Of a stretch of DNA of 64,000 bases, positions 43,754-53,058 are shown one piece after another. Below the pieces are notes generated by a model. The model did no database searches. It worked only from the letters and a program-made list of their open reading frames with translations, and was not told the DNA's origin. The stretch is from NCBI GenBank assembly GCA_022511125.1, contig JAFLSD010000007.1, positions 62,001-126,000 of the forward strand, written 5' to 3'. Position numbers and translations under genes: made by a program. This DNA is from Paramuribaculum sp. Lineage in GTDB: Bacteria > Bacteroidota > Bacteroidia > Bacteroidales > Muribaculaceae. Position 1 is the stretch's first letter; each line of letters starts with the position of its first letter.

Positions 43754-44731
43754 ATGGAACTGACGATAATTATTCTCGGTGCGGCGCTATTGATAGTGCT
43801 CTGCATTCTTTTCTACTATGTGCCCTTCTTTTTGTGGATTTCAGCTCAGGTAAGTGGTGTCAGAATATCTCTGATGCAGCTGGTGCTCATGCGGATTAGG
43901 AAAGTCCCGGCAGCAGTAATCGTAAGGGCATTGATTGAGGCTCATAAAGCTGGGTTGCAAGATGTGAAGCGCGATGATTTGGAAGCTCATTATCTTGCCG
44001 GAGGAAATGTAGAGAAAGTCGTTCACGCATTGGTTTCTGCCTCAAAAGCTAATATTGATTTGGGCTTCAAGATGGCTACGGCAATTGATCTTGCCGGTCG
44101 TGATGTATTCCAGGCGGTTCAGATGAGTGTAAATCCCAAAGTTATTGATACTCCTCCTGTGACGGCCGTGGCTAAGGATGGAATCCAGCTAATAGCCAAG
44201 GCAAGAGTGACGGTGAGGGCAAATATACGTCAACTCGTCGGAGGAGCAGGGGAGGATACTGTTCTGGCCCGTGTCGGAGAAGGCATAGTGTCGAGTATCG
44301 GTTCTTCGGAAAGTCATAAACAGGTTTTGGAAAATCCAGACAGTATATCTAAGCTTGTTCTTCGTAAAGGACTTGATAGTGGTACGGCTTTTGAAATTTT
44401 ATCAATCGACATTGCTGATATCGACATAGGTAAAAATATTGGCGCGGCTCTTCAGATTGACCAAGCCCAGGCTGATAAAAACATTGCTCAGGCTAAAGCC
44501 GAAGAGCGTAGAGCTATGGCAATTGCCTTGGAACAGGAAATGAAAGCGAAAGCACAGGAAGCACGTGCCAAAGTGATTGAAGCCGAGGCCGAATTACCTA
44601 TCGCCATGGCCGAAGCTTTTAAAGACGGCAATTTAGGCCTGATGGACTATTATAAGATGAAAAACGTTCAGGCCGACACACTGATGAGAGAAACTATAGC
44701 TAATCCACAATTAGATAACACACAGAAATAA
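43754..44731 (+). CDS. floA: Flotillin-like protein FloA (UPF0365)
   Basis: Membrane-microdomain protein of 325 aa. One hydrophobic hairpin or segment at about 4-30 ([20 protein letters not shown]), then [18 protein letters not shown], an SPFH-like domain, and a long Ala/Glu/Lys-rich coiled coil at about 240-300. The C-terminal [17 protein letters not shown] is the family's usual end. cstA follows after 9 bp and a PHP phosphatase 15 bp after that, so an operon of three is likely. Confidence 0.94.
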   Translation: MELTIIILGAALLIVLCILFYYVPFFLWISAQVSGVRISLMQLVLMRIRKVPAAVIVRALIEAHKAGLQDVKRDDLEAHYLAGGNVEKVVHALVSASKANIDLGFKMATAIDLAGRDVFQAVQMSVNPKVIDTPPVTAVAKDGIQLIAKARVTVRANIRQLVGGAGEDTVLARVGEGIVSSIGSSESHKQVLENPDSISKLVLRKGLDSGTAFEILSIDIADIDIGKNIGAALQIDQAQADKNIAQAKAEERRAMAIALEQEMKAKAQEARAKVIEAEAELPIAMAEAFKDGNLGLMDYYKMKNVQADTLMRETIANPQLDNTQK

Positions 44732-44740
44732 CCAATTAAT

Positions 44741-46186
44741 ATGGTCTCTTTTTTGATTGCTCTCGCTATTTTGGTAGGGGGATATTTCATTTATGGATCC
44801 TTGATGGACAGAATGATAGGCACCGATAAAAACCGACCTGTGCCCGCATATACCAAGAGAGATGATGTGGATTTCATGCCGATGCCCACATGGAAAGTCT
44901 TTCTGATACAATTTCTCAATATCGCCGGTCTGGGTCCGATATTCGGCGCAATCATGGGAATTATGTTCGGTCCGGCAGCTTTTCTCTGGATCGTTCTCGG
45001 TACAATTTTTGCCGGCGCTGTTCATGATTTCCTTTCGGGAGTTATTTCCATCAGAATGGGTGGAGCTTCTTTACCCGAAATAGTAGGTCACGAACTGGGT
45101 GTCTCTGTAAAACAGATCATGAGAGGATTTTCAGTCCTTTTGCTTGTTCTCGTAGGAGTCGTATTTGTTGTCACCCCTGCCGATCTTCTTGCCGGTTTGT
45201 CGGCCGAATGGCTTGATAAGACAGTCTGGGTGTGGATTATCCTCGGCTATTATATTCTGGCTACAGTTCTGCCTATCGATAAACTTATTGGAAATCTTTA
45301 TCCTCTGTTCGGCCTTTCATTGCTTTTTATGGCCTTAGGATTGTTGGCTTTTCTGATTTTCGGCCCCGTTGAAATTCCGTCAGACTTCGGAAGTGGACTC
45401 GCCAACAGGTTTGTGGATGAAACAGGCAGTCATCCTATTTTCCCCATGATGTTTGTCAGTATCGCGTGCGGAGCCATTTCCGGATTTCATGCCACTCAGT
45501 CGCCCATGATGGCGAGATGTTTGAAAAATGAAAAGTTGGCTCGACCGATATTCTACGGGGCGATGGTGGCCGAAGGAATAGTTGCTTTGATTTGGGCTGC
45601 CGCGGCAATTGCTTTCACGGGTGGTTACGAAGAACTAAATGCCTACATGGCTTCACATGGTAACAGTGCCGGTGCATTGGTTGAGGAGATTTCATTTACC
45701 TGGCTTGGTACGGCTGGCGGTATCCTTGCCATTCTCGGAGTGATAGCGGCTCCGATCAGTACGGGTGACACTGCATTAAGAAGTGCGCGTCTCATTGTTG
45801 CTGATTTTATGAAAATTCCACAGCAAACCATTGTTAAGCGCCTGCTTATCTCAATCCCGCTCTTTGTTGCCGTATTTTTGCTGATGATGATTGATTTCAG
45901 CGTGTTATGGCGTTATTTCGCATGGGCCAATCAGACACTTGCCGTTTTCACTCTTTGGGCTGTAACTGTTTATCTCGCTCGTCATAAGAAGGCTTACATT
46001 TTAACTCTTTTACCCTCTATGTTCATGACTGCAGTGAGTGTCAGTTATCTTCTTTATGCTCGCCGTCCCGAAGGGATTGGATTGGATCTTCCCATTGCAG
46101 TAGGTGTCGGTATCGCATCAGCTACTATATTGTTGATGTTATTCTTACGCTATATGCGCGGTCTGAAAAATCAACCCGCTTTCTGA
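44741..46186 (+). CDS. cstA: CstA family carbon starvation / peptide or pyruvate transporter
   Basis: Polytopic membrane protein of 481 aa with about 12-13 hydrophobic segments. The CstA signature region includes FIYGSLMDRMIG, the conserved FLNIAGLGPIFGAIMGIMFGPAAFLWIVLGTIFAGAVHD near residues 65-105, and SGFHATQSPMMARCLKNE. CstA of enteric bacteria transports peptides or pyruvate; the substrate here is unknown. It is shorter than E. coli CstA (701 aa), as in other short-form family members. Confidence 0.9.
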   Translation: MVSFLIALAILVGGYFIYGSLMDRMIGTDKNRPVPAYTKRDDVDFMPMPTWKVFLIQFLNIAGLGPIFGAIMGIMFGPAAFLWIVLGTIFAGAVHDFLSGVISIRMGGASLPEIVGHELGVSVKQIMRGFSVLLLVLVGVVFVVTPADLLAGLSAEWLDKTVWVWIILGYYILATVLPIDKLIGNLYPLFGLSLLFMALGLLAFLIFGPVEIPSDFGSGLANRFVDETGSHPIFPMMFVSIACGAISGFHATQSPMMARCLKNEKLARPIFYGAMVAEGIVALIWAAAAIAFTGGYEELNAYMASHGNSAGALVEEISFTWLGTAGGILAILGVIAAPISTGDTALRSARLIVADFMKIPQQTIVKRLLISIPLFVAVFLLMMIDFSVLWRYFAWANQTLAVFTLWAVTVYLARHKKAYILTLLPSMFMTAVSVSYLLYARRPEGIGLDLPIAVGVGIASATILLMLFLRYMRGLKNQPAF

Positions 46187-46201
46187 CAAAACGATAATAA
46201 T

Positions 46202-47023
46202 ATGGCCGGTCGTAGTCTAATCCTTGATATCAGTGAAAAGACTGATAGATATAATTTTCATACTCATACCCAGTTTTGCGACGGACGTGCGTCAATGGAA
46301 GAAATGGTAAACGGCGCCATTTCTTCCGGGTTGAAATATTTAGGGTTTTCACCACATTCCCCCATTCCTATCGAATCGAAATGCAATATGTCGAAGGCGA
46401 GTGTTTCGTCATATATTGCCGAAATTTCACGTCTCAAGGACCTGTATGGAGATAAAATAGAAATTTTTGCGGGTATGGAAGTGGATTTTCTGGGTGAAAA
46501 TTGGGGACCGTCTATTGATTATATTAAAAACTTGCCGTTGGATTTCAGGATTGGTTCTGTTCACTTTATCAAAAATCAAAAAGGGGAGTATGTAGACATA
46601 GACGGCCGTCCTGAAAGTTTCATAGTCAAAATGGCTGATTGTTTCGATAACGACATCCGTTATGTTATTGAAAGATTCTATGCGCAGACCTTATCCATGA
46701 TTGAAGCCGGAGGATTTGACATAATAGGACATTTTGATAAAATCGGTCTTAATGCATCGAAATATGCTCCCGGAATAGATAACGAACGATGGTATGTCGA
46801 CTTAGTTAATGATACTATAAACGCAATACGAAAAGCCGGACTTATTGTCGAGATTAATACGAAACATTATAGCGCCTATCAGCGTTTGTTTCCTGATAAG
46901 CGCTATATTAAGGATTTGATTTCGGTAGGCATTCCGTTGATAGTCAACAGTGATGCCCATTATCCTGAACTGACCGACGCATCACGGGATGTTGGTCTTT
47001 CGCTGCTCGATAGGGTGGTATGA
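46202..47023 (+). CDS. PHP domain phosphatase (histidinol-phosphatase type)
   Basis: 273 aa. The metal-binding start YNFHTHTQFCDGRASMEEMV, then LGFSPHSPIP, AGMEVDFLG, FRIGSVHFI, DIIGHFDKIGL and VNSDAHYPEL give the full set of His/Asp/Glu ligands of PHP hydrolases. The closest recalled group is HisK/HisJ, which removes phosphate from histidinol phosphate. No his genes are nearby, so another phosphoester substrate is possible. Its stop is 2 bp from the stop of the convergent esterase gene. Confidence 0.87.
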   Translation: MAGRSLILDISEKTDRYNFHTHTQFCDGRASMEEMVNGAISSGLKYLGFSPHSPIPIESKCNMSKASVSSYIAEISRLKDLYGDKIEIFAGMEVDFLGENWGPSIDYIKNLPLDFRIGSVHFIKNQKGEYVDIDGRPESFIVKMADCFDNDIRYVIERFYAQTLSMIEAGGFDIIGHFDKIGLNASKYAPGIDNERWYVDLVNDTINAIRKAGLIVEINTKHYSAYQRLFPDKRYIKDLISVGIPLIVNSDAHYPELTDASRDVGLSLLDRVV

Positions 47024-47025
47024 TT

Positions 47026-47883
47026 TTATTTGCCGTAGAACACGTCGTAGAAGAAATCAAGTTGGGGATAGACACTCTTGCTCCAGTAAGCGCCATTATG
47101 AGCTCCCGGCGACGTACGGTAAACATGGGGTATCTTTCTGGCGTTTAGCGCGCTATCCAAATCACAGTTCACATCATAGAAAAAATCTTCAGTACCGCAG
47201 TCGAAGATTACATTTAGCTGACCCGGTTGCAATTGATCGAGGATATTGATAACCGTGTGATTTTCCCATCTTTCGCGGTTTTCTTCCTGATTGCCGAGAA
47301 ATGTGGCCATATTCCAGTTTTTAGGGAATGGCATTATGTTGACACCGCCACTCGAGGCACCAGCCGATCCAAAAAGATCGCTATGTCGGATGCCGAGCCA
47401 AAGGCCGCCATGTCCTCCCATACTGAATCCTGTGATCGCACGCCCTAAACGATCTGTACGCGTTCGATACAGAGAATCTATCGACGGTACTAATTTTTTA
47501 ACGAAAAAACTTTCCATTTGCATGCCCGGATCAACGGGAGAGTCCCAATACCAACTGTTCATGCCCGATGGACAGATGATGATCGACTGATAAGCGTCGG
47601 CGATAGAATCAACCGGCACGATCATAGGCCAATTCTTATAACTACCACCATGTCCGTTAAGAAGGTATACGACCGGATAGTGAGTCGTGTCGTCTGCATT
47701 GAAATAACTTTGTGGCACGGCTACAGTCACTTTCATATCCTGACTCAAATAGGGAGCGCCGGCTATAGTTATGGTATCAACTTGTAGATGCGTGCTTATA
47801 TTCGAGGGCGACATCGAACTGAATCCTAACCATCCGGAAATTATGGCAAAGCAAGCCACTAAACTGATAAATAATTTTTTCAT
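47026..47883 (-). CDS. Secreted esterase (alpha/beta hydrolase, esterase D type)
   Basis: 285 aa from MKKLFISLVACFAIISG (47883); the ATG at 47925 adds 14 residues before the signal peptide and is less likely. Signal peptide or membrane anchor about 1-20. The nucleophile serine is in TGFSMGGHGGLW; PVVYLLNGHGGSYKNWP holds the oxyanion loop; the acid and histidine are in the C-terminal FDCGTEDFFYDVN and SPGAHNGAYW. This pattern is that of tributyrin esterase/feruloyl esterase-like proteins of gut Bacteroidota, which remove acyl groups from glycans. The actual substrate is unknown. Confidence 0.85.
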   Translation of the reverse strand: MKKLFISLVACFAIISGWLGFSSMSPSNISTHLQVDTITIAGAPYLSQDMKVTVAVPQSYFNADDTTHYPVVYLLNGHGGSYKNWPMIVPVDSIADAYQSIIICPSGMNSWYWDSPVDPGMQMESFFVKKLVPSIDSLYRTRTDRLGRAITGFSMGGHGGLWLGIRHSDLFGSAGASSGGVNIMPFPKNWNMATFLGNQEENRERWENHTVINILDQLQPGQLNVIFDCGTEDFFYDVNCDLDSALNARKIPHVYRTSPGAHNGAYWSKSVYPQLDFFYDVFYGK

Positions 47884-47948
47884 GATAGAGTTTTGAAAAC
47901 TATTGATAATTAACTTTATCGGCAAAATTAATGAAATTAGCCGTAGTT

Positions 47949-47981
47949 TTTGAACGGAGCGCGATTAAATTGCTAATTTTG
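47949..47981 (+). promoter_or_regulatory. Promoter of mtnN-luxS
   Basis: TTTG (47949-47952), 21 nt, TAATTTTG (47974-47981), 21 bp before the mtnN start. One of the best matches to the consensus in the window. Confidence 0.75.
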
Positions 47982-48002
47982 CGAAAAAATAGTTACTGAA
48001 AA

Positions 48003-48698
48003 ATGAAGATAGCTATAATTGTCGCTATGGACAAGGAGCTGAAACTGTTGCTCCCCCTATTGGAAAAAAACGCAGAAACGACCCGAGAAGGATATATGTT
48101 TCACACCGGTAGAATAGGATCGAATGAAATAACGGTAATGAAGTGTGGTATCGGAAAAGTCAATGCCGCTTTGGCGACTAAAGCCATGATCGATCTGTTT
48201 CATCCTGATCTTGTTATCAATACTGGTGTAGCTGGAGGTATTGGCAGTCAGACTCATCCGCTTGATGTGGTTGTTGGTGTTGAAACGGCTTATCATGATG
48301 TTTGGTGCGGACCCGGCACACAATATGGACAGCCTAACGGATGTCCGTCCAAATTCATGGCTCCTGACTGGATACTGAAAAAACATTCACTCAATCCTAA
48401 AATAGAAGACGGCTCGAAAGTACTGCAAGGAACCATAGCGTCTGGCGATATTTTCATCAGCAAACCTGAGGAGGTAGCTCATATCAATGGACTTTATCCC
48501 GAAGCTCTCGCCGTAGATATGGAATCGGCAGCTATTGCGCAAACTTGTTTCCGGAACGAAGTGGATTTTATCGCCATTAGGGTGATTTCCGACACACCGG
48601 GTTCAGACGACAACATATCGCAATATAAAGATTTTTGGGAGAAAGCGCCACAACAGACATTCAACATTTTAAAATCTCTTTTGAACGAAATGAATTGA
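48003..48698 (+). CDS. mtnN: 5'-methylthioadenosine / S-adenosylhomocysteine nucleosidase
   Basis: Splits adenine from SAH and MTA; from SAH it yields S-ribosylhomocysteine. 231 aa. Signatures: IIVAMDKELKLL, TGVAGGIGSQTHPLDVVVG, the specificity/catalytic stretch AVDMESAAIAQTC (Glu pairs with ribose) and VISDTPGSDD with the catalytic aspartate. luxS follows after 3 bp, so substrate passes from one enzyme to the next. Confidence 0.95.
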   Translation: MKIAIIVAMDKELKLLLPLLEKNAETTREGYMFHTGRIGSNEITVMKCGIGKVNAALATKAMIDLFHPDLVINTGVAGGIGSQTHPLDVVVGVETAYHDVWCGPGTQYGQPNGCPSKFMAPDWILKKHSLNPKIEDGSKVLQGTIASGDIFISKPEEVAHINGLYPEALAVDMESAAIAQTCFRNEVDFIAIRVISDTPGSDDNISQYKDFWEKAPQQTFNILKSLLNEMN

Positions 48699-48701
48699 CC
48701 G

Positions 48702-49184
48702 ATGGATAAAATAGCAAGCTTTACGATAGATCATTCACGATTATTGCCTGGAATATACGTCTCGAGAACCGACATTACACCTTCGGGCGATGTGCTCACT
48801 ACTTATGATTTGAGGATTACCGCACCCAACCGTGAACCCGCATTAACGGGACAAACTATCCATGCACTAGAACACCTGGCGGCCACATTTCTCCGCAATA
48901 ATCCTCAGTGGAAAGAAAAAGTGGTATATTTCGGACCTATGGGTTGTCTCACAGGATGTTATCTCATTTTGCAAGGCTCTTATCGACCTGAAGAATTGGT
49001 TGGTCTATTAAAAGAAACTTTCCAATTTATAGCTCGATATGAAGGTGACATTCCGGGAACATCGCCACGCGATTGCGGAAACTACACATTCATGGATCTT
49101 GAAGGGGCTCGAAAAGCGGCAGAAAAATACCTCAGGGAAGTACTTCTCCATCCTGAAACGGAACGGTTTAATTACCCCTCTTAA
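48702..49184 (+). CDS. luxS: S-ribosylhomocysteine lyase
   Basis: Converts S-ribosylhomocysteine to homocysteine and DPD, the precursor of autoinducer-2. 160 aa. The metal ligands are His54 and His58 in HALEH plus Cys125 in RDCGNY; catalytic Glu57 and Cys82 (MGCLTGCYL) are present. Together with mtnN it closes the activated methyl cycle. AI-2 formation follows chemically, but signalling use in this organism is not shown by the sequence. (The AI-2E-family permease at 56577-57722 is not evidence for it.). Confidence 0.95.
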   Translation: MDKIASFTIDHSRLLPGIYVSRTDITPSGDVLTTYDLRITAPNREPALTGQTIHALEHLAATFLRNNPQWKEKVVYFGPMGCLTGCYLILQGSYRPEELVGLLKETFQFIARYEGDIPGTSPRDCGNYTFMDLEGARKAAEKYLREVLLHPETERFNYPS

Positions 49185-49274
49185 GCTTACATTACTTACT
49201 TTCCGTTATTAACGGAGGGCAAAATCAAATAAAAATACCCTCTTTTGGGTATGGTGTACAGAGTCAGGGCGCTG
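49185..49274 (+). other. Spacer after luxS with small inverted repeats
   Basis: CCGTTATTAACGG (near 49203) and GAGGG...CCCTCTTTT (about 49214-49246, 5-bp stem with 18-nt loop) may form a weak terminator for mtnN-luxS. No ORF is seen. Confidence 0.35.
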
Positions 49275-49389
49275 TAATTTTGTATCGGATAATTTACGAG
49301 ACTGAACAGTCTTAATTGTAGACAAATTCTGTTTGGAATACTATCGTTTTGGAACAATGCGTGGACTGCCGAGAGGCAATCCGCGCATT
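49275..49389 (+). ncRNA. Candidate small RNA or structured element upstream of putA
   Basis: A TAATTTTG -7-like box (49275-49282) is followed by AGACT-GAAC-AGTCT (49299-49312) and a 15-bp hairpin (49356-49370 with 49375-49389) closed by the GNRA-type loop GAGA, with one G-U pair and one C-A mismatch. The covering mismatch pattern preserves the helix. The putA promoter lies beyond this, so the hairpin is not part of that transcript. No -33 box at the right distance and no T-run after the hairpin, so the call is tentative. Confidence 0.35.
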
Positions 49390-49434
49390 CTCCTTATCTG
49401 AATAAAGCATTTTTGCATTTTAGGTTAAATATTT

Positions 49435-49465
49435 TTTGATTTATGCCCGTATAAATGTAAATTTG
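49435..49465 (+). promoter_or_regulatory. Promoter of putA
   Basis: TTTG (49435-49438), 19 nt, TAAATTTG (49458-49465), 30 bp before the putA start codon. Confidence 0.7.
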
Positions 49466-49495
49466 TAAGCTATTAATAAATTAATTCATATCACC

Positions 49496-52400
49496 ATGCA
49501 TCAAGAGAAACTCCCTACAATAGATGAAGTATTTTCATGGATGAGAAAGCTCTACGACGAGAGCTATGCAGGTCTGACTAAACTCGAGAAAAACGAGCAG
49601 CACATGTATGGAACCATGGTCACGACACCTAATGACAAGAAGTTCATTGTCAGAATGCTTGACGAAACAAGCCAGGTGAGAGACCGTAAGAAGCTTGCCC
49701 GTAGGGTGAAAGACCTTATTGACCAATATGGCATTCCGAAATTTTTAGGCAAGACGGATCATTGTTTATTCTGGATGTATCAGAAATTTGCCTATTTACC
49801 TTTATTCAACTGGTTGGCGGTGCCGATCATCAAATGGAGGCTCCACCGCGACACTTCGCGTGTGATTATTGATGCCGCCCGGCCAAAATTAACCAAACAT
49901 CTTGCAACGAGATTCGACCAAAATATCGGCCAGAACGTGAATCTTCTCGGAGAAGTGGTTGTGGGCGACGGTGAGGCGGATAAGAGGTATTTTTCCTATC
50001 TCGAAGCGCTTAAAGAACCGGACATTAATTACATTTCGGTAAAAATTTCTGGTATATATGCGCAAACTCATGCTTTGAACTACAAGGAAAGTATGCCTGA
50101 ATTAATAAGACGAATGTCAGAACTCTATCAGGCTGCTATTGACAATCCTTATACAGATGCAGAAGGTAAGAAACGCCATAAATTCATAAATCTAGATATG
50201 GAAGAATACAAGGATGCCCACCTTACGATGAAACTCTTCAAGGAGGTGCTTTCTCTTCCCCAATTCAAGAATTATGAGGCCGGTATAGTGGTACAGTCCT
50301 ACCTCCCCGATGCTTGGGATTTCCAAACTGAACTCTTGGAATTTGCAAAAGAAAGAGTTGCAAAGGGGGGTGCACCGATCAAGATGCGCATAGTAAAAGG
50401 TTGCAACCTCGATATGGAAAATATCGTCAGCGACATGCGCGGATGGCCTAATCCTGTTTATCCAACAAAAACCGAAGTCGATGCAAACTATCTTCGTATC
50501 ATCGAGCGTGGACTAAAGCCCGAGAACGCTTCCGTTTTGCATATCGGAATGGCTTCACACAATCTATTCACGATTTCCTACGCATACCTGCTGACTGAGC
50601 TCTACGGTACGCCGAAAGACGCATTCTGTTTTGAAATGCTCGAAGGTATGGCCAACCATATCTGGCGCGCACAGAAAAAACTCGGCAACCATGTGATACT
50701 TTATACACCGGTTGTTAAGCGAGAACACTTCCTGAACGCCATTTCATACCTCGTAAGGCGTATGGATGAAAATACGGCTCCTGACAACTTCCTGACCCAT
50801 TCCTTCTCTTTGAAACCCGATACAAAAGAATGGAAGGAACTTCAGCAGCAGTTTACCGACGCTTACAACATGAAGGAAACTATTTCAAAAACGCCAACTC
50901 GCGATCAGGATAGAAATCAGCCCTATCAAGGTCAGGAGCCTCAAGATAAAATGATCAACGAGCCTGACACTGACTTCGACCGATTCTGCAATCAGACTTG
51001 GGTTGAAAAGATATTCGCCAAATGGCGTGCCGACGGTAAGATGACCGGTGAAAAATCACTGTGGGGCGATTGGAAGCCGGGTGATTTGCTCCCCACTCAA
51101 ATTGGCGACCGACTCGTCTATAACGATGATAGAGTGAAGTATTACGACCGCTCTCAGGAAGGCGACACACTCGTTTGCGAAATGTCGCGCGCTGACAAAG
51201 CACAGACTGAAGAGATCATTAAAACTGCGGAAACTGATCCGGCAAAATGGCGTGAAACATCAGTCGAACATCGTCATAAGACAATGTACAAAGCAGCCAA
51301 CATACTCGGTGAAATGCGTGGTGACCTTATCGGGTCGATGTGTTCTATCACAGGCAAGACAGTCGAAGAGGCTGATGTCGAAGTGTCGGAAGCGATTGAC
51401 TACGCACGTTATTACACCACAACAATGAAAGAATATGAGAAACTGACCGATATGACTATGAAGCCGAAAGGTACGGTTCTCGTGCTCTCTCCGTGGAACT
51501 TCCCTTGCGCCATTCCTTGTGGCGGCGTTGTAGCGGCTTTGGCTTCGGGAAATACGTGTATTCTCAAACCGGCTACTGTTGCCGCTCCTGTAGCTTGGCT
51601 CTTTGCCAAAGCATTCTGGGATGCCGGAGTACCGAAAGAAGCGCTGCAGGTTATTATAACCGACCGTGATGCTACACCGCTTCTGACATCGGTACCCGCT
51701 ATTAGCCACATTATACTGACGGGAGGAACAGAAACTGCACAGAATATAGCACATGCGAATCCTAAAAAACCGCTGTCGGCAGAGACAGGAGGTAAGAACG
51801 TGATGATTCTTTCCGCCAAAGGTGACCGCGACCATGCAATCATGAACGCATGCCGCTCCGCCTTCGGTAATGCCGGACAGAAATGTTCCGCATGCTCTAT
51901 ATTGCTTGTCGAACGTTCTGTTTACGACAATCCCGAATTTATGGAAAAACTCAAGGACTGCGCATCGTCACTCAAGGTTGGTGGTGTTTGGAACTCCGGA
52001 AATATCGTTGGACCGATGATTACCAACCGCAACGATAAACTCGAACAGGCTTTCAATCTCGAGCCTGGAGAGGAGTGGCTTATAGCGCCCGAATTTACCG
52101 ATGACAAGAAATACATAATGAAACCCACGGTAAAAATCGGAGTGAAGCCCGACTCGTTCACGTTCCGCACAGAGCTTTTTGCCCCACTCCTTGCAGTAAC
52201 TCCATTCGATACTCTCGAACAGGCTGTAGAACTCGTTAATAGTCTTGATTACGGTTTGACGTCAGGGCTCCAGTCGCTTGACGAACAGGAACAGAAATAC
52301 TGGAAAAACAATATCCAGGCCGGTAATCTCTATATCAACCGCGGTATAACGGGAGCTATTGTCAACCGTCAGCCATTTGGCGGCATGAAATTAAGTGCTT

Positions 52401-52978
52401 TCGGTCCGGGCCTTAAAGCCGGAGGACCCAATTATTGCCTCCAGTTCATGGATGTAAAGGATAAGGATGACTCTTCAATCGACTTCCGGAAGTCCTATGC
52501 CGAATGGTATGCAAAAGAATTTAAGCATGCTCGAAATATTCAGCCAGGCATACGTGGTGAACAGAATGTATTCCGTTATCTTCCTCTAAAGCACGGAGGC
52601 ATGGTGCTTCGACTCATCGGTGGAGAATCGCCACAGCAGATTGAAATGGTTAAGCTCGCTGCTAAAACTGTCGGTACACCCCTCACTATCTCAATTGATC
52701 CCTCGAACCCACTCGTGCAGGCTGTCGAAGGCAAAGTTGTGAAAGAAAACCTCAAGCAATTCTGCGAAAATCTTAAGAACTACGAAAGAGTACGCATTAT
52801 CTCCGACAATGTACCAGATGAAATTTTCGAAGCCGCTGCTCAAGCCGATAAATACATCGCGCTGGGAGCGCCATCGAAAAACGGCAGAATCGAACTTGTC
52901 AACTACATCAAGGAGCAATCCATAGCAAATGAATACCATCGCTATGGTTCCCAGATAGAAATTCCGGAGATTGAATAA
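49496..52978 (+). CDS. putA: PutA: proline dehydrogenase / glutamate-semialdehyde dehydrogenase
   Basis: Oxidises proline to glutamate in two steps on one chain of 1160 aa. The FAD-dependent proline dehydrogenase barrel (about 120-450) shows MRIVKGCNLDMEN, HIGMASHNLFTISYAY, FEMLEGMANHIW and YLVRRMDENTAPDNFL. The aldehyde dehydrogenase (about 560-1010) has SPWNFPCAIPCGGVVAAL, the general base Glu763 in SAETGGKN and nucleophile Cys797 in AGQKCSACS. About 150 residues follow, absent from simple ALDH. It has no N-terminal ribbon-helix-helix domain, so it is not a repressor as in E. coli. Monocistronic, with a strong terminator. Confidence 0.94.
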   Translation: MHQEKLPTIDEVFSWMRKLYDESYAGLTKLEKNEQHMYGTMVTTPNDKKFIVRMLDETSQVRDRKKLARRVKDLIDQYGIPKFLGKTDHCLFWMYQKFAYLPLFNWLAVPIIKWRLHRDTSRVIIDAARPKLTKHLATRFDQNIGQNVNLLGEVVVGDGEADKRYFSYLEALKEPDINYISVKISGIYAQTHALNYKESMPELIRRMSELYQAAIDNPYTDAEGKKRHKFINLDMEEYKDAHLTMKLFKEVLSLPQFKNYEAGIVVQSYLPDAWDFQTELLEFAKERVAKGGAPIKMRIVKGCNLDMENIVSDMRGWPNPVYPTKTEVDANYLRIIERGLKPENASVLHIGMASHNLFTISYAYLLTELYGTPKDAFCFEMLEGMANHIWRAQKKLGNHVILYTPVVKREHFLNAISYLVRRMDENTAPDNFLTHSFSLKPDTKEWKELQQQFTDAYNMKETISKTPTRDQDRNQPYQGQEPQDKMINEPDTDFDRFCNQTWVEKIFAKWRADGKMTGEKSLWGDWKPGDLLPTQIGDRLVYNDDRVKYYDRSQEGDTLVCEMSRADKAQTEEIIKTAETDPAKWRETSVEHRHKTMYKAANILGEMRGDLIGSMCSITGKTVEEADVEVSEAIDYARYYTTTMKEYEKLTDMTMKPKGTVLVLSPWNFPCAIPCGGVVAALASGNTCILKPATVAAPVAWLFAKAFWDAGVPKEALQVIITDRDATPLLTSVPAISHIILTGGTETAQNIAHANPKKPLSAETGGKNVMILSAKGDRDHAIMNACRSAFGNAGQKCSACSILLVERSVYDNPEFMEKLKDCASSLKVGGVWNSGNIVGPMITNRNDKLEQAFNLEPGEEWLIAPEFTDDKKYIMKPTVKIGVKPDSFTFRTELFAPLLAVTPFDTLEQAVELVNSLDYGLTSGLQSLDEQEQKYWKNNIQAGNLYINRGITGAIVNRQPFGGMKLSAFGPGLKAGGPNYCLQFMDVKDKDDSSIDFRKSYAEWYAKEFKHARNIQPGIRGEQNVFRYLPLKHGGMVLRLIGGESPQQIEMVKLAAKTVGTPLTISIDPSNPLVQAVEGKVVKENLKQFCENLKNYERVRIISDNVPDEIFEAAAQADKYIALGAPSKNGRIELVNYIKEQSIANEYHRYGSQIEIPEIE

Positions 52979-52999
52979 AAACTATCATTTGAATAATCG

Positions 53000-53040
53000 A
53001 ACCGGCGGCTGGAAAATGATCCGGCCGCCGGTTTTATTTT
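53000..53040 (+). terminator. Terminator of putA
   Basis: 13-bp stem (53000-53012 with 53021-53033, one G-U pair, GC-rich AACCGGCGGC) with an 8-nt loop, followed by TTTATTTT. The minus side is less T-rich, but it could also serve the convergent outer-membrane gene, which stops 19 bp away. Confidence 0.9.
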
Positions 53041-53058
53041 AAGAAACTCGCTTTCAAA

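Noticed and set aside
51260-51835. 191-codon minus-strand frame opposite putA
   Set aside because: Antisense to the aldehyde dehydrogenase core; the composition (many Cys, Arg, Ser) is typical of shadow frames.
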